Assembly (NCBI GenBank): GCA_024427105.1
Contig: JAKSVR010000008.1
Location: 1-28,331 of the forward strand
Source: Mycoplasmoidaceae bacterium
GTDB lineage: Bacteria; Bacillota_I; Bacilli_A; Mycoplasmatales; Mycoplasmoidaceae
Length of the DNA: 28,331 bases
Reading direction: 5' to 3'
The notes under the pieces were generated by a model. It saw only the letters and a program-made list of their open reading frames with translations. It made no database searches and was not told where the DNA came from. Positions 22,022-28,331 of the stretch are shown one piece after another. Made by a program: the position numbers and the translations under genes. Every line of letters starts with the position of its first letter. The first letter of the stretch is position 1.

Positions 22022-23293
22022 CTACTTTCAATCCTTTTCAGTTGGTTTGTCTAATGAATATTTTGCATGATCAGCAAAACCACCCATTCCCAAACGACGG
22101 TTCTTTGCAATTAAATCAGAACCTGTTTCTCTTAGCACTTGAATTAAATCATCAACTCTACATAATTCAGGCGTTGCCATTAAACTATGGTTTAAAATAG
22201 CAATTTCATATGCTCGTGATGAAAAAGTTGAACAACGTTGAATACATGGAATAATTGGTAAACCAGTTAAAGCATCACAGATAATTCCAAGTGAATGTTC
22301 AAGAGCCATTTCAAATGCTCTTCCACATTCTTCAATATTTGCATCAAATAATACAACTGCACAAATGACTGCTGCCATACCGCAAGCTGTTCCGATTGGC
22401 CCTTGGCAACCAACATCGGCTGGTGCAAGACTAGCTTTACTATCAACTAGTGATGCAAAAATTCCAGCAGCACAAAAAGCATTAATCATCTTCTTTGCAG
22501 GAACATCATAGAAGTCTAATAAATAAAGCATCATTGCTCAAATGACAGATGTCGTGCAAAGACATGGTGCAGCAATAACCACACGTTTTTCAACTATTTC
22601 TTCAGAAATAGCGTAAGTATATGCTGATAAAACACGGTTAGCATTTTCAGAGGGACTTAATATGTTTTCATCATGTAGTCAAATAGTACGAGCTAGACGT
22701 AGATAATGGACATCGGGATTAAGGACTTTTAATTCACCATGTTTTCTTAAACCTTGTAAACAAGCGATTTCAGCAAAGCTAACACCTTTGTAGTACAAAG
22801 CTTTTATTTCATCTCGGTCATCACCTAGATTTGCAAAATCAAGGTATGATTTACCAGGATTATCTTTAAATCATTTTTTAACTTCTTCAAAAGAATTAAA
22901 ATTTAAACGTTCTTTTGGGCTCTTACCAGAGATAGTGTAACTACCACCACTTGTAGCAACAATACGATGTCTAAATGATGGTGAGTCAGCAGTTTCATAA
23001 ACTGTTATGTCAAAGACATAAGGTTTATCTTTAAATATTTCTGGGCATGGCTTATCAGTATTAATTACATACTTGAAATTTGAATATGCAAAAGCAAATT
23101 CAATATCAGTTGCTATACCAGCAGAATCTTTTAATCTAGCATATTCATTGTATAAGTTCACCTCAATGTGGTTAACTTTCATACGTTTTATATGGATTTC
23201 CTTAGCCGTTTCAGAACAGGCTTGATATGGAACCATGTTTAAGGCAGTACTTGGTCCCATACCTTGACGATATATTTGTGTAAGTGATTTCAT
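22022..23293 (-). CDS. Diverged serine-dehydratase paralogue (function uncertain)
   Basis: This protein has 423 residues, exactly as long as its neighbour sdaA, and the first 20 positions align without gaps. The cluster cysteines are kept: C296 (VGCQGPIG), C339 (IICDALTG) and C350 (IPCIQRC), with the same 43 and 11 spacing. The substrate motif SSSHT is replaced by STALN (S15-N19), the TAPTCGSAG segment reads AAPCLCTTS, and the C-terminal Cys is absent (ends TEKDWK). It probably arose by tandem duplication and keeps an Fe-S cluster but acts on another substrate, regulates its neighbour, or is losing function. It is first in the operon, with a TATAAT upstream. Confidence 0.75.
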
Positions 23294-23319
23294 AGCAGAA
23301 AGTTTCCTTCCTCAATAGA

Positions 23320-23325
23320 ATTATA
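23320..23325 (-). promoter_or_regulatory. -10 box of the serine-dehydratase operon
   Basis: TATAAT on the minus strand, 26 bases before the ATG at 23293. A purine-rich ribosome site (GAGGAAGGA) lies between. No clear -35 box is seen. Confidence 0.5.
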
Positions 23326-23365
23326 AGTCAAATTGGCTTATTCATTAATTTATATTATTTAATTA

Positions 23366-23390
23366 AATATATGAATATCATTCATATATT
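23366..23390. promoter_or_regulatory. Operator-like palindrome in the feoAB promoter
   Basis: A perfect 11-bp inverted repeat has arms AATATATGAAT (23366-23376) and ATTCATATATT (23380-23390) with spacer ATC. It ends 4 bases before the feo -10 box and covers the place where the -35 would lie (about 23372-23377). The core TGAAT..ATTCA resembles the TGATAAT-type half-sites of Fur boxes, so an iron-responsive repressor is a reasonable guess. Confidence 0.5.
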
Positions 23391-23394
23391 GTTC

Positions 23395-23400
23395 TATAAT
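23395..23400 (+). promoter_or_regulatory. -10 box of feoAB
   Basis: TATAAT at 23395-23400 predicts a start near 23407. It overlaps an in-frame ATG at 23399, which therefore cannot be the feoA start and leaves the ATG at 23423. Confidence 0.55.
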
Positions 23401-23422
23401 GTTATATAGAAAATTAACTTAT

Positions 23423-23668
23423 ATGGCTCAAAGATCGGTTGTGAAATTATCTAGTAAACTTAAGGGAAAAACCGTAAAGATTATTTCCTTAAATTTCACT
23501 GATCATTTAATAAGACATAAACTAGAAAACATTGGTTTTATTAAAGGTGCTGAGGTAAAAGTACTAGATAATGATGACTCAAACAAAGTTCTTCACTTGC
23601 AACTGTACAATGTGCGATATGTGTTAAGAGAGGAAAATTGTAAGTTAATAGATGTCAAAGTTATCTAA
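23423..23668 (+). CDS. feoA: Ferrous iron transport protein FeoA
   Basis: This 81-residue SH3-like cytosolic protein assists FeoB. The fold motifs are SSKLKGKTVKIISLN, then HLIRHKLENIGFIKGAEVKVL (matching the family's rRL.dlGl.pG..v.v), and VRYVLREENCKLIDV at the end. The start at 23423 (MAQRSVVKL) is chosen over the in-frame ATG at 23399 because the latter overlaps the -10 box and would lie upstream of transcription. No good ribosome site precedes it. The gene ends 17 bases inside feoB, and that pairing supports the call. Confidence 0.88.
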   Translation: MAQRSVVKLSSKLKGKTVKIISLNFTDHLIRHKLENIGFIKGAEVKVLDNDDSNKVLHLQLYNVRYVLREENCKLIDVKVI

Positions 23669-25697
23669 GTTTAAAAAAGCTGTCGGTAAAAAATTTCTAT
23701 TGATTGGTGCACCAAATACTGGTAAGTCAACAATTTTTAATCTATTAACTACATCAACAGCAATTGTTTGTAACATTGATCGAATGACAACCGATCATAC
23801 CATGGGTAGAATTAAATCTAGTCAAGATCATTTAATTGATTTACCTGGAACATATAACTTATCACACCCAATTGCTGAAGAAAAAGAAACTCATTACCAC
23901 TTAATCCACCACGACGTTAATGCAGTTGTGAATGTTGTTTCAGCATTTTCAATTCAACGAGATTTATTTTTAACATTGCAATGTATTGAAACCGGAATGC
24001 TTAACACAATGTGTGTTAATATGATTGATTTAATTAATCTTAAATGCATTAATTGAAAGAAACTAAGCAAGAAGCTTAATGGTGTCAACATTGTTTTCTC
24101 ACGATCAAACCGAAACAAAAATACAAAAAATATTTTGGACTCAATGTATCATAGCAAATGTGTTGATCCAAATGTAGTAAAATATTCGGACGAAATTGAA
24201 AAATGGATCGAAAAATATACCAAAGTTTTACCTAGTCTAAATGTTTCAAAACGATTTGCAGCATTAATGTTATTGGAAAACAATGAATACTTTATTGCCC
24301 AATTAAAAAAACACTGTAGGAAACAATCTATTGCTATTTCAAAATTACTTGCTAAGACTAAAGATAAAAACTATTTAGAACAAATTCGACAAACTAAAAT
24401 TAATTTCATTGAAAAATTATTAAAAGAATGTCAATATGATGAAAAACGTTATTTAAAAGTTAACCTAACAAAACAAAATCGTTTTGATCATTATTTCTTA
24501 AAGAAATGAATCGGCATTCCTTTCTTCTTCATTGTTGCAATCCTAATTTATTATTTAGCGTTTGGTAGTTTTGCTGGTGGGTGATTGCAGCAGCACTTTA
24601 ATCAAGCATTAACCAACACGAGCTGAGGTTTAGCACACTGAATGCTTGTTGGTTTAGATAACATTCATGCTCCTATCTGATTATCGAGCATGATAGTTGA
24701 AGGAATCTTTGGTGGTTTATTCACGGTTCTATCGTTTATACCAAGTATCGTTATTTTATATATTTGTGTAACAATTATTCAACAAGTTGGATTATTATCA
24801 AGAGTTAGTATCTTGCTAGATAACGCTTTAAGTAAGTTTGGAATATCGGGACGATCGATAGTTAACTTATTAACTGCTTTTGGTTGTAATGTTCCAGCAA
24901 TTATGTTAGCTCGAAGCAGTAGTTCAAGAACGGAACGCATCATTTCAGTTTTAATTATTCCATTTATTCCTTGTGCTACAAAGATTATTGTTATTGCAGC
25001 AATTTCTAATGCTGTCTTTGGCTTAACCTATGGTTGACTATTTATTTTTGGTGCAGTTGTTATTTCCGGAATAATTGCATTAATTTTAGGTTTAACATTC
25101 TCAAAAACAATCTTTCGTAAAGAAAAGTCTTTCTTCTGTGTAGAAATGGTAAATTGAAATGGTATTGATTTAAGAATCATGTTTAAAAACGTTTGACAAA
25201 CAATCAAAGGTTTCTTAAGAAAAGCATTATTAATTATTTCAATTGCTAACTTAGTATTCTGAGCTTTACTACACCTTGGCAATGTTGATGGTGTATATAT
25301 TGATACATATACTTATCCAACTTTGATAAACGAATCAGCATTATCGTATATTGGTCGTGGTTTAAGTTATATTTTTTATCCAGTCTTTGGTACAAGAAAC
25401 TGAGAATTAACTTCTAGTTTAATTGCTGCTATTCCAGCTAAAGAATTAGCTTTGACAACACTACAAATGATGGCTGGTGATTTCCCGATTGAAACATTAT
25501 TTGCTAGCAAGGCACTAGCTGTTAGCTTTATGGTTTTCATCCTTTACTACATTCCTTGTATTCCTTCAATTAATACATTGCGAAGTGAAGTAGGACATAA
25601 ATATACTTTAATAAATATCGGTGTTAGCTTTGCTACAGCTTATGTATTGTCAACTATCTTGTACTGAACCATTCATGGAATAGGAATGATTGCATAA
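23652..25697 (+). CDS. feoB: Ferrous iron transporter FeoB
   Basis: This 681-residue membrane transporter has an N-terminal G domain: G1 GAPNTGKST (G19-T27), G3 DLPGTYN (D63-N69) and G4 NMID (N123-D126). A helical linker follows, then about eight membrane helices (from about 285). These include the family gate signatures AFGCNVPAIMLARS, the AIPAKELALTTLQMM segment and YIPCIPSINTLRSEVG. The switch I stretch after G1 reads CNIDRMTTDHTMG instead of the usual NWPGVTVE form, so nucleotide handling may differ. UGA is Trp at many sites (for example LKKWIGIPFF and YWTIHG). It overlaps feoA by 17 bases and the next gene by one base (TAATG). Confidence 0.95.
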
Positions 25698-26479
25698 TGA
25701 AATCTAAAACAATAACAATATTAGTAATTGTGTTGACATTAATTGCCATTGGCATTTTTGCTTCATCATGTGCATGTGTTTATCATTTTCATCTAAATAG
25801 GGTCGCTTTTTGATGAAGCTGATTATTAGCAGTTTGATTAATTAATATATTTGTTGGTGGATACATCTTCTATAAACCCAACCGAACTGATGAAACTAAA
25901 ATGTTTTGATTGTTTGTAATGATCTTATTACCAATTATTGGTGCAATTTGAGCGCTAGTTTATAACTATAAGTTAAAAACTTTTTATACCAATCCAGATA
26001 ATGATCATCTTCGTTTACAAAATGAAATTTTTAAAGCGCGAAAGTCAATAAAAATTTATAGTAATTCATTCTTGACTAGTGCTGATACATTTAAAGCTTT
26101 AAACTTTGCAAGATGAAAAGGTGTTGCTATTCAACTAATTATTTCAATTCAACCAAAAAAGTGAAAACAAGATTTTCTTGTTTATAAATTGCAAAAGGAA
26201 TTAGAAAACAAAATTGAATTGCATTTTACAAACAAACAAATTAATCAATCATTTATCATCATTGATGATCAATTAATATTGTCAACTCATCAAAACTTTA
26301 ACTTCGCTGCAATTTATGGACAAAAGAATATTATTCTTGATGCTAACATTCATCAATATTTAACTATATGAAATAATGACATTGAGAGATCGAGTTTATT
26401 TCCAAGTGAACGAGGTACAATTAAACCCCTAACTAGAGTAAAATACAAGCTCATTAACATTTTTTATGCTTTTTTCTAA
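25697..26479 (+). CDS. Cardiolipin-synthase-like membrane protein with degenerate PLD motif
   Basis: This 260-residue protein starts with a hydrophobic segment ending in ASSCAC (a possible lipobox at C25), then two further membrane helices in the style of the PLDc_N domain of cardiolipin synthases (MFWLFVMILLPIIGAIWALV). A PLD-like domain follows, with SIKIYSNSFLTSADTFKAL and FARWKGVAIQLIIS. Where an HxK(x4)D catalytic motif is expected, NQSFIIIDDQLILSTHQNF keeps the Asp but not the His/Lys. Only one such half is present, while active enzymes have two. It may be a partial or regulatory relative. It begins in the feoB stop codon, so it is co-transcribed with feoAB, and rplJ follows after a leader. 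Confidence 0.6.
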
Positions 26480-26486
26480 TTTCCTA

Positions 26487-26492
26487 TATAAT
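26487..26492 (+). promoter_or_regulatory. -10 box of rplJ-rplL
   Basis: TATAAT inside CTATATAATTAATG, just after the stop of the upstream gene. The predicted start is near 26499, giving a leader of about 145 bases before rplJ. No -35 consensus is seen. Confidence 0.6.
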
Positions 26493-26498
26493 TAATGA

Positions 26499-26638
26499 GC
26501 AATATACCAAAGACAGTAACTGGCTATGCCTTAATTCGTTACCGAGGATATTATCCAATTTTAGATAAATACTCTGATTGTCTTTGTGTGTATCACAAAG
26601 ACATTTTATTTGTATATTGCCAACAAATTACGGAGGTA
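26499..26638 (+). ncRNA. L10-type ribosomal protein leader upstream of rplJ
   Basis: The 5' leader has several nested pairings: GTAAC (26516-26520) with GTTAC (26538-26542), enclosing GGC-TAT-GCC (26522-26530), and TTATC (26551-26555) with GATAA (26564-26568). A terminator-like stem follows and then a strong ribosome site (GGAGGT). Position before rplJ-rplL and this layout fit the autoregulatory L10 leaders of Gram-positive relatives, in which L10(L12)4 binds the leader. A match to the known consensus was not computed. Confidence 0.55.
26579..26610 (+). terminator. Attenuator hairpin in the rplJ leader
   Basis: A perfect 10-bp stem, TGTCTTTGTG (26579-26588) with CACAAAGACA (26594-26603), loop TGTAT, is followed by TTTTATTTG. 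It lies 32 bases before the rplJ start and has terminator form, so premature termination is the likely control point. Confidence 0.6.
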
Positions 26639-26642
26639 AATT

Positions 26643-27131
26643 GTGTCAAAAGCAATAATTGAAAAGAAAGCCAAAGCAACTGACGAATTTGTTACAAAAA
26701 TTAAAAATGCAAAATCATTCTTAGTTTTTGAATATTTAGGACTAACAGTTAAAGAATTAACTGAAATGCGTGCTAAATTACATGCTGAAGGTGCAAGTAT
26801 TGAAGTTGTTAAGAACAACGTTCTAAACCGTGGCCTTAAAGCAAGCAACATTCAAGTTGAAGAATGCAAAGGACCTAATGCTGTAATTATCTGTAATGAT
26901 GATGAAGTATGTTCTTTTAAAGCAGTAGCAGATATTGCTAAGAAAAGAAACTTTGTAAAGTTTAAATTTGGTTATTTAGAAAATCAAATAATTAAGCCTG
27001 ACCAACTTGCCCAAATTGCAGCCATCCCAGGAAGAAAGGGTTTATACTCTATGTTACTTTCTTGCTTAACAGCAAGCTTAAGAAACTTCCTATATGGCCT
27101 TAACGCAGTTGGAAAGACTAAACAAGCATAA
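26643..27131 (+). CDS. rplJ: Large ribosomal subunit protein L10
   Basis: This 162-residue stalk base binds 23S rRNA and carries L7/L12 dimers on its C-terminal helix. The start is GTG (MSKAIIEKKAKATDEF), 7 bases after a strong site GGAGGT. Typical features are LVFEYLGLTVKELTEMRAKL, VVKNNVLNRGL and IPGRKGLYSMLLSCLTASLRNFLYGLNAV. The leader likely binds this protein for feedback control. rplL follows after 19 bases. Confidence 0.96.
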   Translation: MSKAIIEKKAKATDEFVTKIKNAKSFLVFEYLGLTVKELTEMRAKLHAEGASIEVVKNNVLNRGLKASNIQVEECKGPNAVIICNDDEVCSFKAVADIAKKRNFVKFKFGYLENQIIKPDQLAQIAAIPGRKGLYSMLLSCLTASLRNFLYGLNAVGKTKQA

Positions 27132-27150
27132 ATAGAAAAGGAATTTAAAT

Positions 27151-27516
27151 ATGGCAAAATTAACAAATCAACAAGTAATTGAATCTCTTAAAGAAATGTC
27201 TTTAATGGAAATCAATGATTTAGTAAAAGCTATTGAAAAAGAATTTGGCGTATCTGCTGCTGCTCCTGTAGCTGCTGCAGCTGCTCCTGCTGCTAATGCT
27301 GAACCATCATTAGTTACATTAACATTAGTTAATGCTGGTGCAAGCAAAGTTGCTGTTATTAAAATCTACCGTGAAATCACTGGTTTAGGTTTAATGGAAG
27401 CAAAGAACGCAGTAGACAAAGCTCCTTGTACAGTTAAAGAAGGTATTAAGCCTGAAGAAGCTAAGGAACTTGGTAAGAAATTCACTGACGCTGGTGCTAA
27501 GATTGAAATTAAGTAA
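27151..27516 (+). CDS. rplL: Large ribosomal subunit protein L7/L12
   Basis: This 121-residue stalk protein recruits translational GTPases. The N-terminal dimerisation helices ([22 protein letters not shown]) lead to an alanine-rich hinge (about residues 36-50). The conserved C-terminal domain follows ([24 protein letters not shown], then [19 protein letters not shown]). Ribosome site AAAAGGAA lies upstream. A strong terminator follows at 27530. Confidence 0.98.
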   Translation: MAKLTNQQVIESLKEMSLMEINDLVKAIEKEFGVSAAAPVAAAAAPAANAEPSLVTLTLVNAGASKVAVIKIYREITGLGLMEAKNAVDKAPCTVKEGIKPEEAKELGKKFTDAGAKIEIK

Positions 27517-27529
27517 TAATATTACTTAT

Positions 27530-27559
27530 AAAAATATGGTCGTTATGACCATATTTTTT
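27530..27559 (+). terminator. Terminator of the rplJ-rplL operon
   Basis: Perfect 12-bp stem with left arm 27530-27541 and right arm 27547-27558, GC-containing top (GGTC/GACC), loop GTTAT and a T-rich tail. The gatC promoter follows immediately. Confidence 0.8.
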
Positions 27560-27563
27560 ATTT

Positions 27564-27569
27564 TATAAT
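27564..27569 (+). promoter_or_regulatory. -10 box of gatC
   Basis: TATAAT ends 14 bases before the gatC ATG at 27584, giving a leader of about 8 bases without any Shine-Dalgarno. Confidence 0.5.
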
Positions 27570-27583
27570 TTTAGATATTAACC

Positions 27584-27856
27584 ATGATTGATAAAGAATA
27601 CATTAAACATTTAACAAAGAATTTGTGTTTTGAGTTATCTGATGAGCAAACAAATAAGATCATTAAAGAAATTCAAGATTTAGATCGACAACTTAAAGAA
27701 TCAAACTTTGAAGTTGATAATATCAAATTCGCACCAGTTAATAATCCAAGGGTTATTAACTTTGCAAAGCTACGTCCTGATATTCCTGATAAAAAACTGG
27801 ATAAAGATTACTTATCAAATGCTAAAGTAGCAAATAAGTATGTGGTAGGTAAATAG
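27584..27856 (+). CDS. gatC: Asp-tRNA(Asn)/Glu-tRNA(Gln) amidotransferase subunit C
   Basis: This 90-residue subunit stabilises the GatCAB complex, which converts Glu-tRNA(Gln) to Gln-tRNA(Gln) in bacteria lacking GlnRS. The pattern [20 protein letters not shown] followed by [22 protein letters not shown] and [19 protein letters not shown] matches the family's start, middle and LReD..... .ll.nap end. The length is normal. It is followed after one base by gatA-like sequence. Confidence 0.85.
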   Translation: MIDKEYIKHLTKNLCFELSDEQTNKIIKEIQDLDRQLKESNFEVDNIKFAPVNNPRVINFAKLRPDIPDKKLDKDYLSNAKVANKYVVGK

Positions 27857-27857
27857 T

Positions 27858-28256
27858 ATGAAGTCATTAATCTTAAAACTTCATGAAGAACTTAAATCAG
27901 GCAAAGTTACTCCACAGCAATTAGTTGATAATGCAAAAGCATTATCAAAGAAGTTTGCTTTTACTAATTCAATTATTACACCAATCTTTAAAGTTAGTGA
28001 TGCTCCTTTCGATAAAGATAATTTATTGTCATGTATTCCTTATAGTTTAAAGGATAATATTTCAACGCAAGGAATTAGAACAACAGCAGGTAGTAAATTC
28101 CTTGATAACTATATTCCACCATTCAATTCAACAGTATATGGTTTATTAAAAATAAACGGGCCATCTTTGCTATGTAAAGATGCAATACATAATGCAGTAT
28201 ATCTTATTGATACTATTAATGGAACTTTCACCACAAAAAATGATTGTATAACCTAA
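27858..28256 (+). pseudogene. gatA: Truncated, decaying glutamyl-tRNA(Gln) amidotransferase subunit A
   Basis: The 132-residue frame starts like GatA ([19 protein letters not shown]) and keeps the catalytic-Lys segment [21 protein letters not shown] and [15 protein letters not shown]. Beyond about residue 100 the match fades: where GatA has a GKxNxDEF motif the frame reads CKDAIHNAV, and a plain TAA (not UGA) stops it at 28254. Full GatA is about 430-490 residues, and its catalytic serines (GGSSGGS) would lie after this stop, so the product cannot be an active amidase. A pseudogene is likely; an assembly error near the window end is possible. A working copy may lie elsewhere. Confidence 0.6.
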
Positions 28257-28331
28257 AATTAATGCTCTTGTTAAAATCTTAACAACTCCTAAAGATATTG
28301 CTATATTATTTGGAGATAAAAATTATCAGTC
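28257..28331 (+). other. Downstream of the truncated gatA, no gene recognised
   Basis: In frame 1 the last 80 bases read as protein-like sequence (KINALVKILTTPKDIAILF), but this frame is closed by TAA at 28249 and lacks a start in the window. It may be the remains of gatA or the first part of a neighbour that continues beyond the window. Confidence 0.25.

Noticed and set aside
23399..23422. Upstream in-frame ATG for feoA at 23399
   Set aside because: It overlaps the TATAAT box and would lie upstream of the expected transcript start. The extra eight residues do not match FeoA.
26495..26642. Possible leader peptide from the ATG at 26495 before rplJ
   Set aside because: The frame stays open through the hairpins into rplJ in another frame, has no ribosome site and starts upstream of the predicted transcript start. 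It is better explained as a structured RNA leader.

Overview
The window comes from a wall-less mollicute (Mycoplasma-like). The DNA is AT-rich, and UGA must be read as tryptophan. Under the standard code most conserved genes break at UGA, but each break falls at a plausible Trp, for example W in the enolase AETDWDGF segment, in NusB and in FeoB. Two proteins carry clear lipoprotein signal peptides, and promoters are mostly a lone TATAAT box. The exact genus cannot be fixed from this window. All CDS coordinates below use genetic code 4.

Layout. (1) 1-7107, plus: the F-type ATP synthase operon atpI(partial)-B-E-F-H-A-G-D-C, with overlapping or tightly spaced genes and a strong hairpin before atpE. 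(2) 7168-7962, plus: a lipoprotein of unknown function, closed by a terminator shared with a converging metallo-beta-lactamase-fold hydrolase (8068-8712, minus). (3) 8719-8748: a perfectly symmetrical divergent promoter driving that hydrolase and a compact replication/repair operon, dnaX-nfo-rarA (8754-12606). (4) 17307 down to 12611, minus: one apparent six-gene operon joining three glycolytic enzymes (eno-pfkA-pyk) to efp, an Asp23-family gene and nusB. The pyruvate kinase lacks its C-terminal regulatory domain. (5) 17406-17999: an unrecognised four-helix membrane protein. (6) 18035-25697: a run of iron or Fe-S genes. These are the radical-SAM tRNA methylthiotransferase mtaB, a UPF0597/CyuA-type cysteine desulfidase, an L-serine dehydratase, a diverged serine-dehydratase paralogue, and, divergently, feoA-feoB ferrous iron uptake behind a palindromic operator-like site. 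(7) 25697-26479: a cardiolipin-synthase-like protein with a degenerate catalytic motif. (8) 26487-27516: rplJ-rplL with a structured L10-type leader and attenuator. (9) 27584 to the end: gatC followed by a truncated, apparently decaying gatA.

How the parts fit. Region 4 makes ATP and pyruvate by glycolysis. Region 6 should make further pyruvate plus ammonia (and sulfide) from serine and cysteine, using oxygen-labile [4Fe-4S] enzymes that need iron, and FeoAB would supply it. The ATP synthase would use or maintain the ion gradient. The most novel-looking material is the serine/cysteine Fe-S cluster with its neofunctionalised paralogue and putative iron-responsive operator. Next are a candidate slippage site in dnaX, the domain-less pyruvate kinase, the broken gatA, and promoters placed so close to start codons that mRNAs may be leaderless.
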